DNA of 64,000 nt from Halalkalicoccus sp. CGA53 (GTDB taxonomy: Archaea > Halobacteriota > Halobacteria > Halobacteriales > Halalkalicoccaceae). The position numbers were made by a program, and so were the translations under genes. Positions 27,337 to 36,900 of this stretch are shown one piece after another (position 1 is the first letter of the stretch; each line of letters opens with the position of its first letter). The stretch spans positions 215,643 through 279,642 of the forward strand of contig NZ_CP144124.1 in assembly GCF_036429475.1 (NCBI RefSeq), written 5' to 3'. The notes beneath the pieces were generated by a model that was not told the DNA's origin, ran no database searches, and worked only from the letters and a program-made list of their open reading frames with translations.

Positions 27337-27578
27337 GATAGTAGGGTCTGGCAGCACTCGTTTCCGAGAGCGAATATCGGTAAAGCGGGTGCTGTTGGAT
27401 TCTATGATGGTCGTAGTCGATACTTCTCAGAGGGATCGATCGACTGTCAAACGACGCCCTCCGTCGGGGGCAGTCACTATGTCCCGGCTTGGCAACTGAG
27501 AGCATAGAGACAATCCCCGATTCCGGAGTTACGCCGCTCGACGGCCAATCCCTGGCCACTTGGAGTGACTGTCTTAGT
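27337..27578 (-). other. doubtful open frame between two small genes
   Basis: An open frame begins at ATG 27598, overlapping the previous stop, and ends at 27305. Its composition (many Ser and Arg, no hydrophobic pattern) does not look like protein, so I do not call it a gene; a real short leader to the zinc-finger gene is possible. Confidence 0.3.
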
Positions 27579-27755
27579 TTATGAGTTCGTTGTAGCATCT
27601 GTCGTTCCTCCTAAACGGCACCCAACGAGCGTGCGATCCTCCCAGTCGATCATCACGCTCGCTTTTCGCGCAGTGATCATCGCCGGTAGCGTGTCGTCTG
27701 TATGTATATCTCGAATTATACGCTGAACTTTGTCCACGTACGCGGATGTCCTCAT
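27579..27755 (-). CDS. small hypothetical protein
   Basis: ATG 27755 opens a 58-residue frame: RTSAYVDKVQRIIRDIHTDD, then TLPAMITARKASVMIDWEDR and a Gly/Thr-rich tail. It is too short to assign. It faces the divergent repressor-like gene with 71 bp between the starts, an arrangement common for plasmid or phage regulatory switches. Confidence 0.45.
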   Translation of the reverse strand: MRTSAYVDKVQRIIRDIHTDDTLPAMITARKASVMIDWEDRTLVGCRLGGTTDATTNS

Positions 27756-27826
27756 CCTTATTCTAGCACGAGGTGTTATTAGATCAGATATGCTTTTGAG
27801 GGGTGACACGAACCTTTCTGCAAGCG

Positions 27827-28069
27827 ATGGTCCAGCGTGTAGAGTGGTTTGCAAAAAGCGATTATCCATTATTTTCTTTCTTCGAATACCATGATATCCA
27901 GGTCTCTCCCAAGGTTGTTGGAGAGAATCTCGGGTACCACCCTGGATACATCGGACGTCGACTCCGAGCGTTGCGGGATGCTGGGCTACTCGATCAACAC
28001 GACAATGGACTCTACGAGCTCTCTGATCTCGGCAGGCAGTTCCTTGTGGGCGAGGTTTCCACTGAGTAG
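27827..28069 (+). CDS. winged-helix repressor-like protein (phage/plasmid PhiH-repressor type)
   Basis: The start at ATG 27827 gives 80 residues (MVQRVEWFAKSDYPLFSFFE). The winged helix is complete: YHDIQVSPKVVGENLGYHPG as the HTH, YIGRRLRALRDAGLLDQHDN as the recognition and turn part, GLYELSDLGRQFLVGE as the wing. This size and pattern are typical of haloarchaeal phage repressors. It is divergent from the small genes at 26.1-27.8 kb and probably represses across the 71 bp shared promoter region. Confidence 0.75.
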   Translation: MVQRVEWFAKSDYPLFSFFEYHDIQVSPKVVGENLGYHPGYIGRRLRALRDAGLLDQHDNGLYELSDLGRQFLVGEVSTE

Positions 28070-28311
28070 ATCGAAGCCCTTGATCCCGAGTTGGAAGACT
28101 AAGAATGGCGATTCTGTGCTTCTGAGGCTGATTATCTGCTCTCCAACTACGAACCTGAGTTCTTATTTCCTTCCTTTGTACTTGGGAATCGCCATCGACC
28201 ATAGCAAATTCATCTCGATGCGAGGATCATAATTTCACCCCAGGTTACAGTGTCACCTCCCGTGAAATTGGTTTGAGAAATATTATGCTTTGGATTGCTA
28301 CTGAGGGCACT

Positions 28312-29160
28312 TCAGAGAATAACTGTGGTTCGACCAACAATAAACGCTGCAGCGGTTAGGAACATTCCGTACTTCAGGAGAGATTGCCCAGCTGTGGGAT
28401 CGTTGAAGCTAAGATAACCGGCGTATAGCATCGCCCCGTTCGCGGGTATTACGAGAAGAACATAGATCACTCCAAACATCCCTAACAGATATGGAACTGG
28501 CGTAATTGCGACTGTGAGACAAAGGAATACTACACTGATAACGAGTGAGTGCTTTTCTCCAATGACAAGAGGCAGAGTAGTTATCCTCTCCTTCTGATCG
28601 CCCTCTATGTCTTCGACGTCTTTGATCACCTCTCGGCTAAATGTTGCTAATGCCGCTAGCACAAATAACACACCGGGTGCAGCAATATCACCGACCGCTG
28701 CGCCTCCAAACAGAAACGTACTCCCACCGAGATACGCCACTACAGCGTTCCCAACCCCCGGTATTCCTTTAAAGATTTCCGTATAGGCAGCAAGAAGGAT
28801 AATATTGAGAACGGCGATAGCGGTAGCGATTATCGGCAATGTGAGCGCCAACGCACCGGCACTAACGAATAACACGATACTGAAGACGAAAGCGGTATTT
28901 GGGGTAACTAACCCGCGTGGTAGTGGTCGATCTGGATTGTTAACCTGATCCGTTTCGATATCGAAATAATCGTTGATGGCGTTCCCCGCTGCTGTCGCTA
29001 GAACTGTTATAATAGTCGCGATGACAACGGCTTCTGCGCTATTGATAACATTGCTCCCCTGGGCAACGAACGCTCCCGTGAAGGTCAATATCCCAGCTAC
29101 GACTGCGTTTACTGGTCGAGTGAGTTCGACGACACCACGAACGTTATCCACTACCACCAT
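28312..29160 (-). CDS. UbiA-family prenyltransferase, DGGGP synthase-like
   Basis: A membrane prenyltransferase with about nine helices. The two Asp-rich substrate motifs are NAINDYFDIETDQVNNPDRP (N-D-x2-D-x3-D) near residue 65 and DVEDIEGDQKERITTLP near residue 180. This is the geranylgeranylglycerol-phosphate geranylgeranyltransferase type that adds the second chain in archaeal lipid synthesis. I place the start at ATG 29160 (MVVVDNVRGVVELTRPVNAV), where homologous N-termini begin; the frame is open from 29205. If a chromosomal copy also exists, this is a paralogue, perhaps for quinone or another prenylated lipid. Confidence 0.85.
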   Translation of the reverse strand: MVVVDNVRGVVELTRPVNAVVAGILTFTGAFVAQGSNVINSAEAVVIATIITVLATAAGNAINDYFDIETDQVNNPDRPLPRGLVTPNTAFVFSIVLFVSAGALALTLPIIATAIAVLNIILLAAYTEIFKGIPGVGNAVVAYLGGSTFLFGGAAVGDIAAPGVLFVLAALATFSREVIKDVEDIEGDQKERITTLPLVIGEKHSLVISVVFLCLTVAITPVPYLLGMFGVIYVLLVIPANGAMLYAGYLSFNDPTAGQSLLKYGMFLTAAAFIVGRTTVIL

Positions 29161-29315
29161 TATCAGCATCTTCACATCCTTGCCTAAAAGGAAGCCGAAA
29201 TGCACGTATAGGGTCGTTCAAGAAAATACCAATTATATACTCATCTCCATCGTTACGTTCAATATTATGGGTGAAAACCGAAATGGCAAGGTAGCGTTCC
29301 AGATTGTCGTGAAAG

Positions 29316-30443
29316 ATGAACGATAACCACGTTTACGAAGATCCGGCGGTCACAAATCCAATCACTGGTGAGCAACACATAGTTCGTGAAGCCATCAATG
29401 AATACGTTGATTCGGCTCGACTCGATATTTTACGAGCGATCGATGAACAACCAGTAACACCTTCAGGTATAGAAGATCGTGGATTAGTGACACGGCAGAC
29501 GGCGTCTGAGTATCTCTCCGAATTTATGAGGTGCGCTTTAGTTGACCTGGACCGAGATCACCGGTATGTCCTTACATACGGTGGAAAATTCGCACTTGAA
29601 TCAGTCGAGAACTGTCTTGAGGAAATTACCCGCGAAGAGCTCGCTTTCCTTTCTCGATCTCCTCGGCCATTCAAATTGCTCCAATTTCTCAGAACCGGCC
29701 CAACAGAACCGCGCGAGCTTGCGAACGCTAGTCCTGACTCACCGGCCCGGATAACGATCTGGCGTGTGTTTCAGGCGTTCGAAGATTACGGATGGTGTGA
29801 GTCGCGATCGGGAAAATACCATCTCATTCGTGATGGCGAGGACGCTTTATACGCATACCAGGATCTTATTGAGCGAAGCGAACAAGCAATCGCTAAGGCA
29901 CCGTTTCTACAGCGGCTTTCGACAGACCTACCGGACTTTCCGACACATGCCCTCGCTGATGCCGATCTGGTGTTCTCCGAAGCTGCCTCACCAGGTCTGG
30001 TGGTCGATGCTGCTCTCAAGCTTTGTGATCCCCGTACTCGGCGTTTCCGGATTGTGACCTCCGTGTTTCAACCCACCTTGTTCAAAGCTTATCATAAGCT
30101 CGTTAAATTAGGCGTGACACTGGAGCCAATCGTCGATGCCTCCGTCTATGAACGAATCTCACAAGACGAAAACCTTTGGTATCTATTTGATAATTCGGAG
30201 CACGAGAATTATACTCTGACGCGGCTTGAGGAACCACTTACATTAGGAATTGGACTCTATGATGATCGAAAAGTAGCGGTAGGTGCATATAACGAAATCG
30301 GCGATGGCAACCATGTTGCTGTGATTATCAGTTCGAACGATGAGTTGATCGAGTGGGCGAACAAGAAATACAAATACTACCGGCAGCAGTCGATTGATCC
30401 AGTTGATCCCTCACTCGCGAACAGAGCCTCCAACACCACGTAA
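29316..30443 (+). CDS. winged-helix regulator with FilR1-type C-terminal domain
   Basis: A 375-residue protein with two N-terminal winged helices (DSARLDILRAIDEQPVTPSG at about 35-55; PFKLLQFLRTGPTEPRELAN at about 118-137). Residues about 200-365 match the FilR1/DUF1724 domain: RFRIVTSVFQPTLFKAYHKL, LTLGIGLYDDRKVAVGAY, then ISSNDELIEWANKKYKYYR. Archaeal proteins of this layout are transcription factors whose C-domain senses an unknown ligand. It is divergent from the UbiA gene with 155 bp between and may control it. Confidence 0.82.
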   Translation: MNDNHVYEDPAVTNPITGEQHIVREAINEYVDSARLDILRAIDEQPVTPSGIEDRGLVTRQTASEYLSEFMRCALVDLDRDHRYVLTYGGKFALESVENCLEEITREELAFLSRSPRPFKLLQFLRTGPTEPRELANASPDSPARITIWRVFQAFEDYGWCESRSGKYHLIRDGEDALYAYQDLIERSEQAIAKAPFLQRLSTDLPDFPTHALADADLVFSEAASPGLVVDAALKLCDPRTRRFRIVTSVFQPTLFKAYHKLVKLGVTLEPIVDASVYERISQDENLWYLFDNSEHENYTLTRLEEPLTLGIGLYDDRKVAVGAYNEIGDGNHVAVIISSNDELIEWANKKYKYYRQQSIDPVDPSLANRASNTT

Positions 30444-30501
30444 GAGCCTGAGAAGGGTAGCTCACCAATATATTCTTACAGTTCTGATTTGGTGAAGCAG
30501 T

Positions 30502-30609
30502 ATGGCATCACAACCAGAAATCCCTCCAAGCCCCTCTGGCCATCCTGTGATCGGTCACGCTCTCGACCTTGCACTCACTGTCGACAATATCGAGCCCGGT
30601 CAGGCTTGA
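30502..30609 (+). pseudogene. cytochrome P450 N-terminal remnant
   Basis: ATG 30502 opens 35 codons, MASQPEIPPSPSGHPVIGHA then LDLALTVDN, ending TGA 30607-30609. PPxPxGxPxIGH is the proline-rich hinge that begins soluble P450s. The rest of the enzyme (heme Cys loop, I-helix) is absent, so only the first exon-sized piece of a gene survives. A weak alternative is a chance peptide. Confidence 0.55.
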
Positions 30610-30770
30610 ATGTAAAATCGGATAAAGTGCACTCATCAGCTAATTACCTCTCTATAAGCCTTTACGTCCGTATCCCAGCTTGCAATCCTTGAGGACCATT
30701 TATACGAACCCAACCGCGTAGACGTATTGAAACCCGATAATTTATCACCAGAGTCTTCGGAATCGTTCCT

Positions 30771-31193
30771 ATGATCGAGATTCCAGACACTCTTCGACTG
30801 CTTTTTTCTTCAGAGATCGAACAGAGAGACGGTCGGTATCTGATCAAGCTACCTGCAGACCAGATCGATAGATCAAATCCGGCAATTCGGTCTGGTGAAC
30901 AATATCGCGTCGCGATCATCAAACCGCCTGATGGATCTGAACAGGCTACCGACTCGAGCGAGGCTCATACTGAATCCAAATCCAAGAGCACCCAGGGTCC
31001 ACCCGTCAAAGCGGGCGACGTTCGAACCGTTACGATTGAGGCTATCGGCGACCAGGGTGATGGCATTGCGAAAGTCGAACGTGGCTACGTCGTGATTGTT
31101 CCCGGTGGCGAACCGGGTGACGAACTCACCGTCCGAATCGAAGACGTCCGAAAGACCGTCGGTTTTGCAGAGATGATTAGCGGTCACGAGTGA
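30771..31193 (+). CDS. TRAM-domain RNA-binding protein
   Basis: A 140-residue protein. The C-terminal 60 residues are a TRAM domain: VKAGDVRTVTIEAIGDQGDG, IAKVERGYVVIVPGGEPGDE, LTVRIEDVRKTVGFAEMI. The N-terminus (MIEIPDTLRLLFSSEIEQRD) with a hydrophilic linker is seen in several haloarchaeal TRAM proteins. Such proteins bind RNA and act as chaperones or in tRNA modification. A TATA-like AATTTATC lies about 30 bp upstream of the ATG. It is not an obvious operon member. Confidence 0.88.
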   Translation: MIEIPDTLRLLFSSEIEQRDGRYLIKLPADQIDRSNPAIRSGEQYRVAIIKPPDGSEQATDSSEAHTESKSKSTQGPPVKAGDVRTVTIEAIGDQGDGIAKVERGYVVIVPGGEPGDELTVRIEDVRKTVGFAEMISGHE

Positions 31194-31342
31194 CCGACTG
31201 GATCTCATACGGATTTACAGAGTGTAAGGCTGTGAGTGAAATCCCGAGATTTCGCATCTCTACCAGGCTCCAAGTGTAGAACAGCCGTTTCAATTGCGCC
31301 GGTGTTTTATCAGAGCAGTTGATTACTCTCGGCTCGTCACCG

Positions 31343-31801
31343 TTACTCGTCGATCTTGAGTTTGAACTGGTTGTTCTCGACCGGTGCATTCAGTACGACA
31401 CTCGTATTGCTTGCCTTGATATTCGAATCTCTCAGTAAGGACTTGATCTGATCGTTCATGTCATCGGTATCGCGGAACTTGCCAATCGCGACGATATCGT
31501 CGTCACCAGTGACCTCGTAGACGCTCGTAAGCTGCTCTTCGCCCACGAGCCGTTCGGTGACCTCCTCAAGTGCATTTCCTTCGACCTTCAAATGAAGAAT
31601 GGCTGTGACGTCGTAGCCGAGTATATCGTAATCCACCTTCGGGGTGTACCCCATGATCGCGCCTTGTTCTTCGAGATCCGAGAGGTGATTCGAGATCGTT
31701 GTCACGGAAACGTCCAGTTTATCGGCGAGGCTTCGTAGACTTGCGCGCCCGTCATCTAAGAGGGCATTCACGAGCTTCGAATCGAGGTTTTCATACGTCA
31801 T
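31343..31801 (-). CDS. Lrp/AsnC-family transcriptional regulator
   Basis: A 152-residue protein. The HTH is [20 protein letters not shown] at about residues 20-39, followed by the linker [20 protein letters not shown] and an AsnC-type ligand domain with the [20 protein letters not shown] strand-turn-strand signature. Such proteins are octameric or dimeric amino-acid sensors that control metabolism. It stands alone between the TRAM gene and the second initiator gene. Confidence 0.9.
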   Translation of the reverse strand: MTYENLDSKLVNALLDDGRASLRSLADKLDVSVTTISNHLSDLEEQGAIMGYTPKVDYDILGYDVTAILHLKVEGNALEEVTERLVGEEQLTSVYEVTGDDDIVAIGKFRDTDDMNDQIKSLLRDSNIKASNTSVVLNAPVENNQFKLKIDE

Positions 31802-32047
31802 TGACCACCCGTATCAAGCCAGAGGACAAAATTGTTGTGAATATACAAAGCAGAAATGTTGGATCTTTCTTCTAGAGCAGACGTAATGAAATCACTCGAT
31901 CCAAACAACACGATAGGAGTGAACATAGATATTATATAATACAACTGGATTTCGTATACTCCCAACATACAGGACTGGAATTCGATATATGACTCATGAA
32001 CCTCCCTACTGCCGTTCTGCTAGGGGTTCAACAGCAGTTTTCCGGAG

Positions 32048-33346
32048 TTACGTCTCGACTCTATGAACATCGATGGTGATCCAAGGAAGATCACGTTCTT
32101 CGAAGGCGTGTTTGATCTTTTCAGAGTCTACATCATCGCTAAACTCGTGCTCGTTCCACTGACCCCCACCAACCCCCTTGTTGTGATCTATCGTATTCAC
32201 AAATCCAAACATCACGAGCTTTGAGAGGTGGTTGAACATGCCTCGTTGGGTAAGCGGGGCCTTTCCGCTTGCAGTGTTGTAGTTGTGAACAACTTGAGCG
32301 TACGCCGAATGAATTGTACGCGTGCGAGCAGGTGTGAGACCCGCCTCGTCGAGGTGAGCGAGGGCTTTCAAAATGTAGAGTTTCTCGTCGTCTTGATCAA
32401 CGATCGACTCGACGATGTTACCGTACTCTAGATCCTTGTCGGCCTGACGGATATCGACTTCCTCGATCTGCTCAGAGCCCTTTTCTTCAGCGATTTCAGC
32501 TGACCGACGAAGAAGTCGAATCGCTCGGCGTGCACTCCCCGACGCCTCCTGATAAGCAAGCGCTGCACACAGTGAGATCGTCTCCTGATTATATGAGTCC
32601 TCATAGAGTGCGATCTCTGCCCGAGCCCGAAGAATCTGAGAGAGCTCTTCTGCGTTATAGGCTGGGAATTTGATTTCGGTTTCACAGAGGCTATCTTTCA
32701 CCTTTGGTGAGAGGTTTTTCCGGAACGTGTAGTCGTTACTGATGCCCACAACACCGACGCGAACATTCTCGACGTAGCCGATGTCCCTGGACCGTGGAAG
32801 CTCGTAGAGAAGCGTGTCATCGCTCCCGATTTTGTCTACTTCGTCGAGAATCACGAGTACTGTACCATCGAGCTTGTCCAGTTCCTCGTACATGATATCG
32901 TAGACGTCCTGTGGGGCGTACCCGGTTCCAGTGATTCGATTCCCCTTATCACGTAGCCGGTTCACGATTCCAACGGCGACCTGGTACGAGGAAGTCTTGT
33001 GATCTCCAGTGGTGAAATTCTCACAGTTGATCCAAACGACATTGAGAGTGATCTGCTCGCTTTCATCAAGCTGCTCGTTTTTGAGCTCGATATCTCGCTC
33101 TAGATTCTCTCGAAGATACTTCGTCGCTGCCGTTTTTCCGACCCCGGTATCCCCATACAGGAATGCGTTCTGAGGAGGGCGTCCTTTGTAGATAGGTTTG
33201 AAAACACTAGTGTACTGTTTTAACACGTCGTCCCTACAAAGGATTTCTTCAGGGGTATAATCCTCCTCGAGGACGTTAGCGTTCTTTATTAGTTCTACCT
33301 CGTCCTCGAATATCGAGTCCACTTCGTCCATGTTGGTGTCAATCAC
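32048..33346 (-). CDS. Orc1/Cdc6-family replication initiator, origin-linked
   Basis: A 432-residue AAA+ initiator. Walker A is YGDTGVGKTAA near residue 67, Walker B is TVLVILDEVDKIG near residue 165, followed by the lid (SARRAIRLLRRSAEIAEEKG) and a winged helix (LTPARTRTIHSAYAQVVHNY). The acidic N-terminus (EDEVELIKNANVLEEDYTPE) is typical of plasmid Orc proteins. The gene starts directly beside a repeat-rich A/T-rich region on its upstream side, the normal arrangement of initiator and cognate origin. TTTTCCGGAGTT also lies just past its stop (about 32037-32048). Confidence 0.94.
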   Translation of the reverse strand: MIDTNMDEVDSIFEDEVELIKNANVLEEDYTPEEILCRDDVLKQYTSVFKPIYKGRPPQNAFLYGDTGVGKTAATKYLRENLERDIELKNEQLDESEQITLNVVWINCENFTTGDHKTSSYQVAVGIVNRLRDKGNRITGTGYAPQDVYDIMYEELDKLDGTVLVILDEVDKIGSDDTLLYELPRSRDIGYVENVRVGVVGISNDYTFRKNLSPKVKDSLCETEIKFPAYNAEELSQILRARAEIALYEDSYNQETISLCAALAYQEASGSARRAIRLLRRSAEIAEEKGSEQIEEVDIRQADKDLEYGNIVESIVDQDDEKLYILKALAHLDEAGLTPARTRTIHSAYAQVVHNYNTASGKAPLTQRGMFNHLSKLVMFGFVNTIDHNKGVGGGQWNEHEFSDDVDSEKIKHAFEERDLPWITIDVHRVET

Positions 33347-33760
33347 ACCTGCACATACATGAGTGTTTCCGGAGTTTCCTGAGTTTCTTGAGACTCCCGA
33401 ATAAGTTACCTCTCACACAGCGGTTTTCCTGAGTTGCCCACCCGAAGAGATAGTCCAATCGCTGTACGGACCATCTCTCACAGCGGGTTTCCTGAGTTAA
33501 ACGCATGAGGGAACCACCTTCACTTCATTTCCACCATGCTTACTACTACTATACTACTTATAACTAGGTGTAGTAGTAGTAGTTACCGGTAGTAGATAAC
33601 GAGAAAACACGAACACAGGGGCACGTCTGACAGCGGTTTTCCTGAGTTATCCTTCTAAAATCTCACTCTATTTATAAGGGTGTGATGTGATGGTTGCTCG
33701 TCTTCTCGTAGATCGTCTCGTGCGGAACTCAGGAAAACCGCTGTGTGAGTGGTCCACCGT
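33347..33760. other. replication origin with four ORB-like repeats and an A/T-rich core
   Basis: Three direct copies of TCTCACA(CA)GCGGTTTTCCTGAGTT-type repeats lie at 33411-33435, 33476-33498 and 33626-33648, and one inverted copy at 33726-33749. A further TTTCCGGAGTTTCCTGAGTT lies at about 33366-33385. The DNA between the second and third repeats (about 33535-33600) is A/T-rich with TACTACTACTATACTACTTA and its near-complement GTAGTAGTAGTAGTTA, suited to unwinding. Adjacent to an orc1/cdc6 start, this is a textbook archaeal origin layout. Confidence 0.85.
33411..33749. repeat. ORB-like repeats (three direct, one inverted)
   Basis: The common core is AGCGGTTTTCCTGAGTT; copy 2 has GGGTTTCC in place of GGTTTTCC and copy 3 begins TCTGACA. 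Orientation switches across the A/T-rich core, as expected for Orc1 binding that faces the unwinding element from both sides. Confidence 0.85.
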
Positions 33761-33801
33761 GGTTCGGTACTATCATCGGTACCTTCGATTGTACTGTTTA
33801 A

Positions 33802-33847
33802 CCTTGTGCAACACTCACTCCGATCTACTGCCTCTTGTTGCACAAGG
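33802..33847. repeat. interrupted palindrome, copy B
   Basis: CCTTGTGCAACA (33802-33813) and TGTTGCACAAGG (33836-33847) are exact inverted complements. It lies between the origin and the 3' end of the secretion operon. Arms are nearly identical to copy A at 25.36 kb and copy C at 46.87 kb while the spacers differ. Confidence 0.8.
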
Positions 33848-33937
33848 CCATCCAATTTTCTGTTCGCTCGGTCCAATCGATGCTACGGTCACAAACTAAA
33901 ACGGCAAGCAGAACAGTGACGGCGGGGATGTGGAGCT

Positions 33938-36900
33938 TCAGAACTGATCGTAATAGTCCATTTCACGGTCGTCGATTTCCTTTTGTACGTCTGAGTCGAC
34001 TCCCTCGCTCGTGTCCACGACGTCACCTGCCGTTGACTCCTCCTCGGGTGGCACATCCGGCGGGGACTGTTCTACCTGCTTATCGACCGATGGCTCAGAT
34101 AGTATGGCAATCCCCTCGGAATCACTCTCATCGGAAACTGGTTCGCATATCTCCACGTCATCAGTACGATCGTCACACCACGCCTCGACCGAGGAGAGCT
34201 TACTTGTCTCGGGACCATACATCACGAGATCTTCGTCCATTTCCCGATCGTCGTTAGGGACGACCGCGATCCGCCATTCGGTCGGGTCGGGGACGTCGTT
34301 GCTCCCGTACTCTCCGAACAGGACTTCAGGCACGAGGGGATCGTAGATGTACGACCAATCGTCTTGGAGCGGGCCCTTCCCACCGTACTTACGTTCGACC
34401 TCCCCGCCACGCTCGACGACGTAGACCTCCCGATCAGAGTCATAGTAGCTCACAGCCGGGTAGTCTGTCGGATCGCGATCTCGGAACTCGTCGGGTCCGC
34501 CGAACCGGGCGAACGTCTCACCGCCACCACGCTCTCGACAGACGATCTCGCCATCTCCGGTCTCGATCCACTCGGTGGAGACGTCGCCCGGAAGGACGGC
34601 GAAGTGCTCGACGTCGGCTTCCGGGTGCGTGTCGTGGCGACGTCGAGTGTAGAACTTTCGGGCGGCATCCTCCGGCGTCCGTGACGCCGTATATGGCGCG
34701 TCACCGTCCGAACCGAAGATCCCTGCGAGCCGTTCGGCGTGCTTCGTGAAGCCGTCGCTTCCACCATCCGATACCACGAACAGCAGCTGCTCCGGACTGG
34801 GTGCCTTCGCGGCGTTCTTGATCGGACCGCCAGGCTTCGTAAGCCCCTTCGACTCGGCTTCGATGTAGAGCGTTCCCGTGCCCGAGAGCGCCAGAATCTG
34901 GGGATACTCCTTGGAGAGCCGAGAACGGAGGATCTGCTCGCGCTCGTCCTCGGTAAGCGCTTCGAGCGCGCCCGGTGGGACCACGTCCGGCGGCACCTCG
35001 CCGATGGCGTCCGGCAGTTCGTCGCCGTCCTGGGTTGGGAGGTCCATATCATAGCCGTAGCGCGTCCCCCATTCGTAAACCCGCCGGAGCAGATAGCGGT
35101 GAGCGTCGGTCCCACCCGATCCGCCGCTCCCCGTTTCGAGACCGATCACGCCGCGTCCGTCGTGGGTGACCTGCACGGTCATGCCGTCTTCGCCAGCCTT
35201 TCGATCGAGGGCCCCAACACCGACGAGTCGTTCGATCAGGTTTGCCGCCTGACTCGGCGCGGTTCCCGTCGCGGTCGCGATGGCCTCGTGAGCAAGTTCG
35301 TTTGGGATTGCCTCACCCCGATCACCATCCTTGATGCTCATGTCGTAGACAGCCTTCAGCGCCATGCGAGCCGTCTCCGCTTGCTCAACGTCCATTGGCT
35401 CGTCGCTATCAGGTCCGACCGTCTGCGTGTCGCCTACGCCGGCAGCATCGGCGGCCTTCGAGCGGGGGGTCGCGGCGAAGAACATCTCATCGAGAATCTC
35501 CCGGCCCGACTGTCTCTGGACGCCATAACGTTCGGTCGATCCCTGGATGAGGCCGTGAAACACGTCTTCGATCGAATGAAGCGGTGGGTACGGCGGGGTG
35601 AGCATCGCCAGAAAGGCGTCATCTTCACTGTTGAGCTTCGTCCGCGCCTGGTAGTCGGGGATGTTCGTTAGGTCGTCTGGATCGGCCCCACCGAAGCGTT
35701 TCGATAGAACGCGCGCCTCCTCCGGTAGGTTCGTTGTCAGCGCGAGCAGGGTGTTACAGTTCTGGAGGATCGCCTGCTGAGTCTCGTCCTCGAGGCGGTG
35801 GAGATACTGGGTCGCGAGCATTAAGCTCAGGCGCTTCGATCGCGCTTCAGAGAGGATCGTTTCGACTTTCGAGGCCTCTGTGAGTACCGTGTGACACTCG
35901 TCGATCATCAGGAAGAACGGATCGTAGCCGACTCCTGGCTCATCCATTCCGGAGAGTTCACGAACTTTCTTCTCCGACTCGCTGATTCGGTCGCAGACGC
36001 ACGTCCAGATTCGACGCATGATCGCCGTCGCGACCATCCGCTTGGCCTCATCCGGCAGGTTATTCTTCACGATGATGATCTTTCCCTCGTTTACCGCTTC
36101 GGCGATCGAGACGTTGCTCTCACGCTGGGCGATGATCTGCCGGGTCATGGGGTTTTCAACCCAGTCTTTCAACCGGCCAAGCAGTGGGTCGATCTCGCTG
36201 TCCCCGAGTTCGTCAGCGATCCGCCGTGTGAATCCCTGAAGGAACAGAATGTCATCGTCGTCGATCTCGTCACCGATCAGGTTCGCGTACTCTTTTCGGT
36301 TCTCCTCGTCGAGGAGCGCGTAGTACATCTCGATCGGCGTGAACTCGCGGGGATGGCGGATCATGCCCCGGACCATGGTCTTCATGATCCGGTCCATTCT
36401 CGGACCCCAGTACTCGCCGGCGGCAATCAGCTCCTTGAAGTCGTCGACGATCCCCTCGATCTCCTCGTCGAATCCTGGTTCACCGGGTTCGTGGTAGGTC
36501 TGAAACATGTTGAAACCGACCGTGCGATCGAGATAATCGTCGCCCGGTGCGATGTAGATCACGTCCTTCCACCGGTCCTTGGGAACTCGACGAAGCAGGC
36601 CATAGATGTCGTCGCCCTTCGGGTCGATCACGCAAATTCCGTGACCGGCGTACATGAGCGCCGTCGCGTCGTTGTACATCTTCGTCGTCTTCCCGGACCC
36701 CGTGGTACCGCCGTAGAAGATGTGGCGAAACAGCCGGTCGAACTCGACAGGCACCTCCCGACCGGTGCGCTCGGAGACGCCGATCCATAGCGGTTGCTCA
36801 GGCGCGTATTGGGCGTTCTCGATCATGGCGCGAGGCCACGTGCCGGCAAAGGCGTCGACCTCCTCCTCGGCGGGATCGTACCGGTGGATCATCCACTCCT

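Noticed and set aside
27579..28202. A 207-residue minus-strand frame
   Set aside because: Its first two thirds are antisense to the winged-helix repressor gene and unlike protein; only the last 58 codons from ATG 27755 look plausible.
33541..33595. TAC/GTA triplet runs as a microsatellite or CRISPR-like array
   Set aside because: They are short, imperfect and symmetric within the origin; better explained as the unwinding core.
34739..36790. Two 300-residue plus-strand frames inside the VirD4-like gene
   Set aside because: Shadows of the ATPase gene; the minus-strand frame has the conserved ATPase motifs.
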